Part shown: one piece after another, positions 32,092 to 40,157 of the stretch
How positions within the stretch are numbered: the stretch's first letter is position 1
How the letters are laid out: every line of letters begins with the position of its first letter
NCBI GenBank assembly: GCA_027490195.1
Contig: JAIXYN010000085.1
Coordinates: forward strand, 62,001-126,000
Direction: 5' to 3'
Length of the DNA stretch: 64,000 nucleotides
Origin: Verrucomicrobiaceae bacterium
GTDB taxonomy: Bacteria > Verrucomicrobiota > Verrucomicrobiia > Verrucomicrobiales > Verrucomicrobiaceae
Program-made: the position numbers and the translations under genes
The notes under the pieces: model-generated
What the model was told of the DNA's origin: nothing
Seen by the model: only the letters and a program-made list of their open reading frames with translations
Databases searched by the model: none

Positions 32092-32112
32092 GGTGAACCG
32101 ATATGGTTCACC
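32092..32112 (+). terminator. Hairpin after dxs without clear T-run
   Basis: GGTGAACC-GATAT-GGTTCACC forms a perfect 8-bp stem 23 bp past the dxs stop. It is followed by GAGTCACTGG and no T-run, so it may be a transcript-stabilising hairpin or a Rho-independent site of low strength. Confidence 0.5.
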
Positions 32113-32242
32113 CATGAGTCACTGGCTTCATTTCCTCTGTTGGGGAATTGGCGCAGAGTGCGCTCAGAAAAATGTTATTCCTATTTGCATGCACGGTGAA
32201 AGCGAATGACAAACATTTTCCAGTGAAGCCCACCTCGCCGCC

Positions 32243-33421
32243 ATGTTTTCTCAAGACGACGCCCCTACTTCCGACCAGCCCCAGGAGGAAAGCGGAAGCA
32301 CGGACACCGGAACGGACCACCTGACCTCTCCGGCTGAAGGTGACGCCGCAATTCCACCCGACAATTTGGTGCCCACCGAGGTGGGTCTGGGCGTCGAACG
32401 GCCCTTTTACAGCCCCCCTGTAAAGCGTAACAAGCTAGAGAGGCATTGGCATAAAAATGCATTGATCACGGGCCTCCTTATTGGCGGTGTTGCCGGTTAT
32501 TTTTTAGGCTTCAATTACCCGCCATCGGTAGCTTTCTCTGGCCTGCCCCAGGGAGGGTCTGCTACGTCTGCCACCACCGCAGCCGAGGTGGAGCTTGTGG
32601 CGCTCCGTGGCGGAAGCTATACCATGGGGGATACGGTGGATGGAATGAAGGATGCGCGGCCACATCAGGTCAGCCTGACGCCGTTCATGATGGCCAAACA
32701 TGAAGTCAGCTTGGAGCTATGGGACAACGTCATGCATTGGGGCCACAACCATGGCTATCCAGATCTTCCTGCTGGCAACGGCAAAGCACACGACCACCCA
32801 GTCTATGGCATCTCTTGGGGGGATGCTGTCAAATGGTGCAATGCGCTCAGTGAAAAGGAAGGCCTCACGCCTTGTTATTACACTGACAGCAGCCGGCAAA
32901 CGGTCGCTCGCCAAGGCATAGCGGACATAGGCAACCAGCAGGTCCAATGGCAGGCCAATGGCTATCGCCTGCCCACGGAGGCCGAATGGGAGTTTGCCGC
33001 ACGTGGCGGTCTCGCAGGCAAACGTTTTCCCTGGGGCAATGAGATCACTCAGGCGCAGGCCAACTACCACGGTTCCACGCTCATTTCCTATGACAAGTGC
33101 CAGCGCAGCGGACCCGCCGCCGCCCTGATGAGCAGTCCGCCCTTCACCGCCGCCGTTGGCAGTTTCCCAGCCAATGGCTTCGGCTTGAATGACATGGCTG
33201 GCAACATGGCCGAATGGTGCTGGGACTTCTACGATGAAAGCTATGGTGCCCCCATGCCCCTGCTCAACAACCCGCACGGACCAGACACCGGCAAAAACTG
33301 CGTCATCCGAGGCGGAAGTTGGCGCCACACCGCCACCGACGCCCGCTGCGCCAATCGCTTCAGCCTGCCGGGTGATAAGGCGGCCATTTATGTCGGATTT
33401 CGGGTGGTGCGGGGGCGGTGA
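32243..33421 (+). CDS. Membrane-anchored formylglycine-generating-enzyme-like (FGE/SUMF1) protein
   Basis: The protein is 392 residues. Residues 1-70 are acidic and Pro-rich and likely cytoplasmic. A single hydrophobic segment at about 74-95 (ITGLLIGGVAGYFLGF) is followed by an FGE-sulfatase domain: LRGGSYTMGDTVDGM, ARPHQVSLTPFMMAKHEVSLELWD, GYRLPTEAEWEFAARGG, GLNDMAGNMAEWCWD and the terminal CVIRGGSWRHTATDARCANR...VGFRVVRG. The family includes the sulfatase-maturing oxidase but also many non-catalytic binding proteins. The Cys pair of true FGE cannot be placed here. Sulfatase-like DUF1501 proteins occur in the window. Confidence 0.87.
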   Translation: MFSQDDAPTSDQPQEESGSTDTGTDHLTSPAEGDAAIPPDNLVPTEVGLGVERPFYSPPVKRNKLERHWHKNALITGLLIGGVAGYFLGFNYPPSVAFSGLPQGGSATSATTAAEVELVALRGGSYTMGDTVDGMKDARPHQVSLTPFMMAKHEVSLELWDNVMHWGHNHGYPDLPAGNGKAHDHPVYGISWGDAVKWCNALSEKEGLTPCYYTDSSRQTVARQGIADIGNQQVQWQANGYRLPTEAEWEFAARGGLAGKRFPWGNEITQAQANYHGSTLISYDKCQRSGPAAALMSSPPFTAAVGSFPANGFGLNDMAGNMAEWCWDFYDESYGAPMPLLNNPHGPDTGKNCVIRGGSWRHTATDARCANRFSLPGDKAAIYVGFRVVRGR

Positions 33422-33595
33422 GGCGGCGAAACGGGAGATGTTGTGGCCTGATGTGCCATGCATGGATATCGCACTGCAATGGAAGCCTTGAGCCTGCAGT
33501 TTTTCTGACCTGAAGCACTCCCTTCAGCATCTCCAGCACTTTTGATTTCGCGCCCTCACCCACCTGCTCAGGCACATAGACCAACTCTCAAAAAG
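33422..33595. other. Non-coding gap between FGE-like gene and metallopeptidase remnant
   Basis: 174 bp with no gene I can support. A minus-strand frame (VYVPEQVGEGAKSKVLEMLK) runs antisense into the FGE gene and may be a further relic of the interrupted peptidase, but the evidence is weak. Confidence 0.3.
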
Positions 33596-33838
33596 CTACT
33601 CCATCTGTTTCTCCAACAGCTCGCTCACCTCCTTCACTGGAAGATTAGGCGTGGCTTTCGAAGCCGCATTTGTGGCAGCGTGTTTTTTCACAATTTTCTT
33701 TGCTTTTCCCGCAGCAGCTTGGGGTTCAATCTTGGGATAACAAGCAATGTAGAGGTTCACCTGGCCATCAGCAGCACTTCCAAACCCTCGGCATTCCCTC
33801 CACCCGCTCACGACACGGGCAGAGGAGCCGATCCACTT
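33596..33838 (-). pseudogene. In-frame extension of the metallopeptidase cut off by a TAA stop
   Basis: Beyond the peptidase stop (TAA at 33842-33844) the same reading frame stays open for a further 81 codons to 33596. It reads KKWIGSSARVVSGWRECRG, then DGQVNLYIACYPKIEPQAAAG and a Lys/Ala-rich tail ending SELLEKQME. A short restart at GTG 33811 could express 71 residues separately. The frame match and coding-like composition suggest that a longer ancestral protein was cut by one nonsense change. Readthrough is the other explanation. Confidence 0.5.
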
Positions 33839-33841
33839 CTT

Positions 33842-34654
33842 TTAGGCTGGATACACACGCCTCATGTGCGCGATGTCCAGTGGCGAAAACACCCTGTTCC
33901 ACCCCACCTCAAAGTTCCCCACCGTCAGCTCATTGGGCACCGCATAGTGCATGATCGAGCGCTTATCATAGACCGAGGCATTCAGTTGATTTGCCGAGTA
34001 TCTGGCAAAGATATTGTTGTCAACCTGCTGCCGGTTCCAGCCCTGCTGCGCATAGTATGCATACACCGCCGGACGATCCCACGGGATGCCCGCCGCAGGA
34101 TGCTGATGCTCATGGATGCAGCCGATGGCGTGACCAAATTCATGCAGTACCACCCGGCTATACTCCGCATCCGGCGTTGTCGGCGTCAGCCAGCCGTAAT
34201 TCATCGTTGGACTGCCTGCGGCGATGGTGCGCGCGTCCGTGCCAATGTAGGACCACGAGCCTCCAGGTGTCGTCGTGATGCGGATCTGACCTGCGGTGCC
34301 CGCCACAAAGTTGAGGCGCAGATTGACCACCTGCATCCAGCGTGACGCATAAGTGATAATCTTCTGCTTCACCTGCGCGTTCACATTCCCAAGGAAGGCC
34401 ACATCTAGCGTCCTGCCGTTCTGCCACAGTTTGGTGTAAACCGCAGCAATACTCACGGGTGCATCCACTCCTGCCAGCGCCGCCGCCAGCCCTGGTTGCG
34501 CAAAGCCTGCTCCTAGAGGCATTATGTTATCAGGTCTCTCACTAATAGCCGCTTGCATCGACTTTGCAGGATCAGCTGCTACCATCTCTGTGCAGATCTT
34601 GATGACCTTTTCTCCTGGTTCCGTCTTCTTCTTTGCTGCTTTTTTCTTGCTCAT
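33842..34654 (-). CDS. Astacin-like zinc metallopeptidase
   Basis: The 270-residue protein has the metzincin motif H171-E172-xx-H175-xxxxx-H181 (HEFGHAIGCIHEH) and a Met-turn with M235 in RSIMHYAVP. These are the zinc ligands and catalytic Glu of astacin-type (M12A) peptidases. There is no signal peptide. The N-terminus is Lys-rich (MSKKKAAKKK), so it would act in the cytoplasm or be exported by an unidentified route. It is followed in frame by an extension after a TAA stop (33596-33838). A cluster of small unknown genes precedes it (34703-35931), all on the same strand. Confidence 0.88.
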   Translation of the reverse strand: MSKKKAAKKKTEPGEKVIKICTEMVAADPAKSMQAAISERPDNIMPLGAGFAQPGLAAALAGVDAPVSIAAVYTKLWQNGRTLDVAFLGNVNAQVKQKIITYASRWMQVVNLRLNFVAGTAGQIRITTTPGGSWSYIGTDARTIAAGSPTMNYGWLTPTTPDAEYSRVVLHEFGHAIGCIHEHQHPAAGIPWDRPAVYAYYAQQGWNRQQVDNNIFARYSANQLNASVYDKRSIMHYAVPNELTVGNFEVGWNRVFSPLDIAHMRRVYPA

Positions 34655-34702
34655 AGCTTGGTTTGTTTGGGTTTGAGTTGCGTTATTCTTTGGGGGAAAC
34701 TA

Positions 34703-35116
34703 TCAGGACGCAGGCGAAGGATTCATGGTCGCGTCAATACCCAAGGCCGCCGCAGCCAGCGTGAAAGAGTTCAGCAACTCGAACCCGACCTCGGCGAATT
34801 CGCCTTTCGTCGTCGCCGCCAGGGATTCACTTTGCAGGAAGATGAGTAGTCCCACGAGCAGCCTCAGCGCCAAAGCCACCGACTTCTCAATTCCCCGCGC
34901 AGGAAACACCCCGCCCAACACCTTGTAAACCACCGTCACCAGCGCCGAGCCGCCTGCAAAAGTCACAGCGGACTGTCCCGTGGAAAAAGCAGACACATCC
35001 CCACACATCTCCCGGTATCCAGGCTCCGGTGGCGGCGTTTTGGCTGCCGCAATAAATGCCTGGCTGGCAGAACTGCCTGCTTTGGAGGAAACGTTAAAAA
35101 GCTGCTTGAAGTTCAT
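34703..35116 (-). CDS. Small hydrophobic-helix protein of unknown function
   Basis: This 137-residue protein has no signal peptide by eye but two hydrophobic stretches: VTFAGGSALVTVVYKVLGGVF (about 50-70) and ALALRLLVGLLIFLQ (about 80-94). This suggests an integral membrane protein, perhaps with a pore or holin-like role. It has no recognised family. Gly/Ala/Ser composition is high, and the tail (TLAAAALGIDATMNPSPAS) is flexible. It lies 48 bp upstream of the metallopeptidase gene on the same strand and may share its transcript. Confidence 0.6.
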   Translation of the reverse strand: MNFKQLFNVSSKAGSSASQAFIAAAKTPPPEPGYREMCGDVSAFSTGQSAVTFAGGSALVTVVYKVLGGVFPARGIEKSVALALRLLVGLLIFLQSESLAATTKGEFAEVGFELLNSFTLAAAALGIDATMNPSPAS

Positions 35117-35278
35117 CGGGGTGAAGCTGGGGGTTCAAGGGCTTACTTGAGTGATGTTACTTTTTGTATTTTTGAAGGATAAGCCGTCAAAAAATCTCAC
35201 ACCACTGGCTCCCTGATCTTGATCGTCCTCGGTGCGGTGATGTGAGGCACTCATGGTTTATCACACTTGAGGTAGTTT

Positions 35279-35482
35279 TCAGGCCAGGCTGACGGACCAG
35301 CCGATCACCCTGTCGCGTCTCACCTCAAGCCTTCCATCTTGGAGATTTAGCGTTAGCATCGGTCCCCCTCCATCCATCGCATTATTAGCAGCTACGGCCA
35401 AGGCTGCCTCATCGTTGGCTCTTTGTTTGATGGAGGCTGAGCCGCCGTCTTCAAGATGAATGGTGACAAGGTAGGTGTTCAT
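35279..35482 (-). CDS. Small protein of unknown function (67 aa)
   Basis: The start is MNTYLVTIHLEDGGSASIK. Alternating strands with helix AALAVAANNAMDG suggest a compact beta-alpha fold such as an inhibitor or binding domain. No Cys residues or signal peptide. It lies on the minus strand 162 bp upstream of the membrane-protein gene and 29 bp downstream of the 35512 gene. All these genes, with the metallopeptidase, could be one cluster. Function unknown. Confidence 0.5.
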   Translation of the reverse strand: MNTYLVTIHLEDGGSASIKQRANDEAALAVAANNAMDGGGPMLTLNLQDGRLEVRRDRVIGWSVSLA

Positions 35483-35511
35483 GCTTTTGGAGAGTGTTTA
35501 CTGACGTGGTT

Positions 35512-35931
35512 TTACTTGTTGGAAGGTAGCTCGGCAGGTGTCGGAGAAGAAGCCGGGGCAGGTACTGGCGCAGGCGCATTTGATCGTGTGCCCGCTCCCA
35601 GCAGATATCCGATCACCTCCTTGTACCAGCCCTTGTTGAGCTGATCCACGGTACGACCATGAGGCCGCAGCCCGGCGCGCTTACGGTTCAGCACGCCTAG
35701 CTTGCTCTTCACCTCATCCGTATAACCATCTTGCGTATCCGGCGCAGAAGACGCCGTGTAGGTGCCCCTACCCACGTTGTCCGGGATGACGTCTGAAACA
35801 GCCGCTTGGATAGCCATTACCCGCACGGGTTGCAGATCCCAAGTTTGCATCAGCGTGCTTCTCTCCTGTGATGAAAATAATCTTCGCACCGCACCTTCGT
35901 GCATCTTGAAAGCATTTCTCAGCAGCATCAT
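35512..35931 (-). CDS. Small protein of unknown function (139 aa)
   Basis: The first 27 residues (MMLLRNAFKMHEGAVRRLF) lack a ribosome-binding site. Met28 (35850) has AGGAG 12 nt upstream, so the real protein may be about 112 residues, starting MQTWDLQPVRVMAIQ. The middle carries VIPDNVGRGTY and DEVKSKLGVLNRKRAGL. The C-terminus is Pro/Ala/Ser-rich (TRSNAPAPVPAPASSPTPA), a flexible tail. It heads the small-gene cluster ending in the metallopeptidase. No family recognised. Confidence 0.5.
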   Translation of the reverse strand: MMLLRNAFKMHEGAVRRLFSSQERSTLMQTWDLQPVRVMAIQAAVSDVIPDNVGRGTYTASSAPDTQDGYTDEVKSKLGVLNRKRAGLRPHGRTVDQLNKGWYKEVIGYLLGAGTRSNAPAPVPAPASSPTPAELPSNK

Positions 35932-36035
35932 TAAATGATTATGATCTATTCACCTCTTTTAACAAGCTATTTTTTTATTATTTATTCTAAACCACTTAAT
36001 ACAATTGGTGGAAAAACCAGCTATTCACGAGTAAT

Positions 36036-36054
36036 CCTATCCTAAATAGATAGG
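36036..36054. promoter_or_regulatory. Inverted repeat in the 35932-36220 gap
   Basis: CCTATC-CTAAATA-GATAGG lies in an AT-rich stretch about 105 bp upstream of the 35512-35931 gene start. It could be an operator, an attenuator, or a weak pheA terminator. The rest of the gap (35932-36220) holds no gene that I can see. Confidence 0.35.
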
Positions 36055-36220
36055 TTATTACCCCGTTCTACCAGCCCCAGAAAAGGGATGTGATGATGAG
36101 TCCTATCGAGGCAACCACAAGCCGCGCTTTTTCAAATCCCTGAACGTGAGGGTCGCAAAAGTGCTCGGACTTTGGGACCGGCGTGTTCGCATTCACACGC
36201 AGACTGCATTTTATGGGGCC

Positions 36221-37306
36221 TCACCTCTCCTCCACCCAACCGGGAGCCGGGTAGCTGCCAAGGGTCTTCACTTGGACAGCAATGCCTTCGACTTCGAGGG
36301 CAGTGATGGCCTGCTGGAGCGTGGCATCGGCATGGTGGCCGCTGATTTCGAGGAAGAAGCGCGCCTGGGTGCCGCAGGAAGTCGGGCGGTTCTCAATCTG
36401 GCGCACGTTGACATTGCGTGATGCAAAGACCTGCAGCACCTCCATGAGCGCGCCGACGCGATCCTTGGAGTGGATCATGAGCATGGTGTTGTCGTTGCCG
36501 GAGGGCGGGCCGGAGCGGCGGCCGAGGATGATGAAACGCGTCTGCGTGGCGTATTCACGCGGGGAGGTGGCGATGACGCGCAGACCGTGCAGTTCCGCCG
36601 TCAAGGGAGTGCCAAGCGCGGCCACGGTGGTGTTCTGAGCAGCCAAAGCGGCCGCAGCGCTGGAGCTGGCGGACTCGATCAGTTGTGCACCGGGAAAACT
36701 CTGGATGAGCCAGGGACGGCAGTGAGCAAGCATTTGCGCCCGGCCATGAATCTCGGTGATGGTGCTGTTCGGTCCCTGCGCCATGACGGCGGCATCTGCC
36801 TTCCACAAAATCTCGGCGTAGATCTGCAAGGCGCTATCGGCCAGATGATCGAGCGTGTGATGCACCGCGCCTTCCGTAGAGTGCTCGATGGGCAGCACGC
36901 CGTAGTCGGCCGTTTGCGCAGCTACGCGACCAAACACGCTCTCAGTGCTGGCTTCGGCGAGGTATTCGACGCAGTGCCCAAACTTGTTCACTGCCGCCTG
37001 ATGCGTCCATGAGCCGGTGGGGCCGAGGTAGGCGATTTTGAGACTGTCCTCCAAAGCCAGCGCAGCGCTCATGATCTCGCGATAGATCGCACGGATCGCT
37101 CGCTCGGTGAGGCGGCCGTTTTGCGCACGGTTGATCTCCGCCAGCTTGCGCAGCAGCTTGTCCTCGCGGCCCGGCACATAGATGTCGAGGTCGTCCTTGC
37201 GTTTGATCTCGCCAACGGCATGCACAAGCTCTGCGCGTTCGTTGAGCAAACGCAGCAGTTGCTGATCGATGCTGTCGATCTTGTTGCGGACTTCTTCGAG
37301 GGACAT
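36221..37306 (-). CDS. pheA: Chorismate mutase / prephenate dehydratase
   Basis: This bifunctional P-protein has 361 residues. A chorismate mutase (AroQ) helix domain covers 1-90 (EEVRNKIDSIDQQLLRLLNERAEL, with VPGREDKLL). Prephenate dehydratase covers about 93-270 (IAYLGPTGSWTHQAA, EHSTEGAVHHTLD and the Thr-Arg-Phe motif in ATQTRFIIL). The C-terminal ACT domain covers about 275-352, with ENRPTSC where feedback-regulated enzymes have ESRP. The enzyme makes phenylpyruvate for phenylalanine. The ENRP variant could weaken Phe inhibition. The start ATG 37306 is 21 bp after the scpB stop, so the genes are probably co-transcribed. Confidence 0.94.
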   Translation of the reverse strand: MSLEEVRNKIDSIDQQLLRLLNERAELVHAVGEIKRKDDLDIYVPGREDKLLRKLAEINRAQNGRLTERAIRAIYREIMSAALALEDSLKIAYLGPTGSWTHQAAVNKFGHCVEYLAEASTESVFGRVAAQTADYGVLPIEHSTEGAVHHTLDHLADSALQIYAEILWKADAAVMAQGPNSTITEIHGRAQMLAHCRPWLIQSFPGAQLIESASSSAAAALAAQNTTVAALGTPLTAELHGLRVIATSPREYATQTRFIILGRRSGPPSGNDNTMLMIHSKDRVGALMEVLQVFASRNVNVRQIENRPTSCGTQARFFLEISGHHADATLQQAITALEVEGIAVQVKTLGSYPAPGWVEER

Positions 37307-37327
37307 GGGGCCGCAGGTGAAAAGAGG

Positions 37328-38029
37328 TTAAGACTCGTCCGTCGCAGGCGTGACGGGAGCCAGTGAGAGTTGATGCTCCTGCGGTTGCTCGGCAGCGGCG
37401 GCACCTTCCTCGGCTGTCGGCAATTTCACTCGACGAAGTTCGGAGGCGTTGGGCATGTCATCGAGACTGCGTACGCCGAAATGGTCGAGGAAAGCCTCCG
37501 TGGTGCCATACAGCAGCGGGCGGCCTGGCAGATCGGCGCGGCCTTCGATTTTCATCAAACCGCGATCAATGAGCTGTTGCACCATCGCATCCACCGAAAC
37601 ACCGCGCACGGCTTCGATCCCTGCTTTGGTGATCGGCTGGCGATAGGCAACGATGGCGAGCGTTTCCAGCGCAGGCTGGCTCAGGCGCTGCACTTTTTTA
37701 CCGGGATAAAGCGCGCGACACCATTCGGCATACTCGCCACGGGCGGCAATTCGCCAGCCGTTTGCACGCTCGACAAGGGTGAAGGCATGCTTTTCTGCTG
37801 CGTACCGGGCGATCAGTTCATCCAAACTCGCTCGCACCTGTTCCTCTGTCGTAGCCGCCAATGGGGCAACCCACTCCGGAATCTGGATCTGGCTACCTTC
37901 GGCCAGTGGCTCGCTGGCAGCATCACAAATATCCTTGGCCGTCTCTTTGACGGCGGCACACATCTGCGGCACACCCAGGGGCTCCTGGGTGGCAAAAAGA
38001 AGGGCTTCGACGATCGAGATCAGTTCCAT
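37328..38029 (-). CDS. scpB: SMC-ScpA-ScpB condensin subunit ScpB
   Basis: The frame has Met8 (38029, MELISIVEALLFATQEPL) as the best family start. Winged-helix motifs include VRASLDELIARYAAEKHAFTLVERANGWRIAA, LSQPALETLAIVAYRQPITKAGIEAVRGVSVDAMVQQLIDRGLM and YGTTEAFLDHFGV. The partner ScpA and SMC are not in the window. It acts in chromosome compaction and segregation. It is upstream of pheA with 21 bp between them. The C-terminal 40 residues are acidic and low-complexity. Confidence 0.94.
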   Translation of the reverse strand: MELISIVEALLFATQEPLGVPQMCAAVKETAKDICDAASEPLAEGSQIQIPEWVAPLAATTEEQVRASLDELIARYAAEKHAFTLVERANGWRIAARGEYAEWCRALYPGKKVQRLSQPALETLAIVAYRQPITKAGIEAVRGVSVDAMVQQLIDRGLMKIEGRADLPGRPLLYGTTEAFLDHFGVRSLDDMPNASELRRVKLPTAEEGAAAAEQPQEHQLSLAPVTPATDES

Positions 38030-38122
38030 GGCGCGGACAGGCAATCTCAAGCGAGCCAGAGGGGAGAGTCAAGCCGTGGCTTAGCCTTGACACTGACGCC
38101 ATGCCCACGCTCTCATGCGCGC

Positions 38123-39304
38123 ATGGCCCTTCGTCTCAGCACCGCCGTCACCCATGGCGAAATCGACAATACCACCCGCGACAACGTGCGAGGCAAGTTC
38201 TGGCTGGTCGGTCGGGAAGATCCCGTCACCATTGATCTGAGAGGAAATGCCTGGTGCGATGTCGCTGGCTGCAAAATAACCTTCACCAACCCCAAGCCCT
38301 CGCCCCAGCATGCTGCCGCCCTACTGCAGCCGAAACAGAAGGGCCGAGTGGGTGACATCACGGCCTCCCGCAAGGTGGAGGGGGAGGACGCTTTCAATGA
38401 TCCTTCCGCCGAGGAGCAACATGTGCTTTACGTCGAGTGGTTCTCCGAGGAGAACGGCCGTGTCTTTATCGAGGGCACGGATTTTGAGGTCAGCATCTCC
38501 GCGTGGGTTTGGGAAATGGACGAGGCGCTGGAGGAAGCGCAAAAATTGAGCAACCTCCACGCCATGCGCGAATGGCTGGCCGGCATCATCTTGCGCCCAG
38601 AGCCGAAGGAGGATGACGATGGGGAATTCGATGACAGTGAGGAATCCTGGGAGAACTCACTCAAGCAATCGGATCGCCTCTCCGACGCGAACATGGAGGC
38701 GATCGAAAAATACGGCATCGACGGCCTCCATGATGACCGCATCGCTTTTGTCATGGGCTGGGATCACATGCTGGGTGGCAGCCGCGAGCACGAACCCGAT
38801 GGCGAGGATGCTGAGGGTGAAGCCTGGAAAGACGGCCATGAAGTGCTGCCAGAATTGGACATGATCGAGAACGAACTCGATGATGAGACCTTCTCCGACT
38901 TGCTGGAAGAGGAAGAGCGTGAAGCCCACCCGCTGCAAACCATGGCGCATGAGTTCGTCGTGCGACTGCTGACCGAAATCAAAGAAGAATGCTCCGAAAA
39001 CGCAGCAGAGAGCGATGACAGCACGCCACTCGACCGTTTCATCCGCAATTCGATGAACATCAGCGGCAAGCTGGCTGGCGCGCTCGGCACGCATGACTTT
39101 GGCGGCTCATTCCAAACCGGTCATACTCTTGCCATTTTACGCCGCTGCCTTAACTGGGCCAACGAGGCCTCAGCCGCATTGAACGAGCTGATGGAAGCCC
39201 CCGAGTGGTGCGACCGTCAAGAATTGCTCAGTGACTTCCGCGCCGAGCTCTTCGCTATCCGTGACGGCATCAACGATCTCCGCAAAAAACTGCGCGCAGA
39301 ATAG
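38123..39304 (+). CDS. Unknown protein, paralogue 1 of an AGC/FxNP family
   Basis: I chose ATG 38123 because the longer frame back to 37370 is only the mirror of scpB. The protein is 393 residues. A beta-rich N-terminus (HGEIDNTTRDNVRGKFWLV, GNAWCDVAGCKITFTNPKP) matches the protein at 45663-46682 over GxFxLxGxxxPVxIxLxGN, DxAGCxIxFxNPxP. The middle is acidic, and the C-terminus is helical (LDRFIRNSMNISGKLAGAL, LRRCLNWANEASAALNELM). It shares no motif with a named family known to me. It is divergent from scpB. Probably cytoplasmic. Confidence 0.8.
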   Translation: MALRLSTAVTHGEIDNTTRDNVRGKFWLVGREDPVTIDLRGNAWCDVAGCKITFTNPKPSPQHAAALLQPKQKGRVGDITASRKVEGEDAFNDPSAEEQHVLYVEWFSEENGRVFIEGTDFEVSISAWVWEMDEALEEAQKLSNLHAMREWLAGIILRPEPKEDDDGEFDDSEESWENSLKQSDRLSDANMEAIEKYGIDGLHDDRIAFVMGWDHMLGGSREHEPDGEDAEGEAWKDGHEVLPELDMIENELDDETFSDLLEEEEREAHPLQTMAHEFVVRLLTEIKEECSENAAESDDSTPLDRFIRNSMNISGKLAGALGTHDFGGSFQTGHTLAILRRCLNWANEASAALNELMEAPEWCDRQELLSDFRAELFAIRDGINDLRKKLRAE

Positions 39305-39325
39305 GCCCATTGCGGCACAACCGGA

Positions 39326-39739
39326 TTACTTTCGCAGTGACTTCCACGGCTCTTCCTGGCTGTGATCGACGAGGCCGGGCTCATCAGCCTTCGCAGGCGA
39401 CAGGATGGCGAGGAAGACGAGCATTTCGTCGCCCATGTTCCATGTGCCGTGGATTTCGCCCATGGGAATGAAGGCCGTGTCACCAGGACCGAGGATTTTT
39501 TTCTGCTGTCCGACCCACTGCTCGGCCTTGCCCGAAATGATGTAGATCATCTCCTCCCGGGTGGGGTGCGAGTGGAAGGGATGGCTGCGCCCCGGCTCCA
39601 TATTCGCCCGCACCATCATGAGGTGCTCGTTGTTCACGATGTCACTGCGGCAGATCCACTCCTCCAGAGTCCATGGGGACTGGAAGTCGATTTTTTCTGC
39701 GGCGGTGACGAAACGGCGGTTGGCGATGGCGTCGGACAT
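39326..39739 (-). CDS. Cupin-domain protein
   Basis: This 137-residue single cupin has motif 1 with HPFHSHPTREEMIYIISG (HxH and a following Glu) and motif 2 with GDTAFIPMGEIHGTWN. The metal ligands appear conserved. Small cupins may be isomerases, dioxygenases or sugar-binding proteins, so the substrate is open. The gene follows 39814-40077 by 74 bp on the same strand and ends 21 bp from the convergent gene at 38123-39304. Confidence 0.85.
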   Translation of the reverse strand: MSDAIANRRFVTAAEKIDFQSPWTLEEWICRSDIVNNEHLMMVRANMEPGRSHPFHSHPTREEMIYIISGKAEQWVGQQKKILGPGDTAFIPMGEIHGTWNMGDEMLVFLAILSPAKADEPGLVDHSQEEPWKSLRK

Positions 39740-39813
39740 GGTGGGTGGATGCTAGCGTGATGAAATCACCACGGCAAGCCGGGCGATGCACCTGTGGCTA
39801 TCCGTTTTGCCAC

Positions 39814-40077
39814 TCAGTACGTGAACAAATCCTTCACCACCCAGGGGCGTTCGATTTCAACGCCCTTCTGCTTCATGAGCAAATTCAGGGCGTCGGCCAT
39901 GCGCTGTTTCATGTGCTTGGTCAGGCGGCGGCCTTTGCGCGCACGCTGGACGGCTTTGTGGGTCATGGGCTCCGCACTGGCGGCCACCAAGGCGTGATTT
40001 CCCAGCTCATGCTCGGTCATGATCCCGTCCAGAGGCTGCACGCCCATGTTACGCTCGATTTCTTCTTCTTGTCCCAT
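39814..40077 (-). CDS. Small basic protein of unknown function
   Basis: I chose ATG 40077 because the purine-rich run GAGAGGG lies just upstream. It gives 87 residues starting MGQEEEIERNMGVQPL. The sequence is helical with a basic run in the middle (QRARKGRRLTKHMKQRM) and ends EIERPWVVKDLFTY. There is no signal, membrane or DNA-binding motif I can name. It lies 80 bp downstream of radC. It may bind nucleic acid given the basic segment. Function unknown. Confidence 0.55.
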   Translation of the reverse strand: MGQEEEIERNMGVQPLDGIMTEHELGNHALVAASAEPMTHKAVQRARKGRRLTKHMKQRMADALNLLMKQKGVEIERPWVVKDLFTY

Positions 40078-40157
40078 GGCCACCCTCTCATTCCGCAAAC
40101 CGTCATCTGCAATCTGAATTCCAGACATGTGCATTGAACCAGGGCTTCAAAAAGCGG

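Noticed and set aside
32092..32112. Strong Rho-independent terminator after dxs
   Set aside because: The stem is perfect but no T-run follows, so it is listed only as a weak hairpin.
33360..33584. 74-codon minus-strand ORF starting VYVPEQVGEGAKSK
   Set aside because: It begins plausibly but runs antisense into the FGE-like gene. There is not enough to call a gene, and at most it is a relic.
37370..38122. Upstream extension of the 38123 gene (about 251 codons)
   Set aside because: This part is the mirror of scpB. The family-like sequence only begins at ATG 38123.
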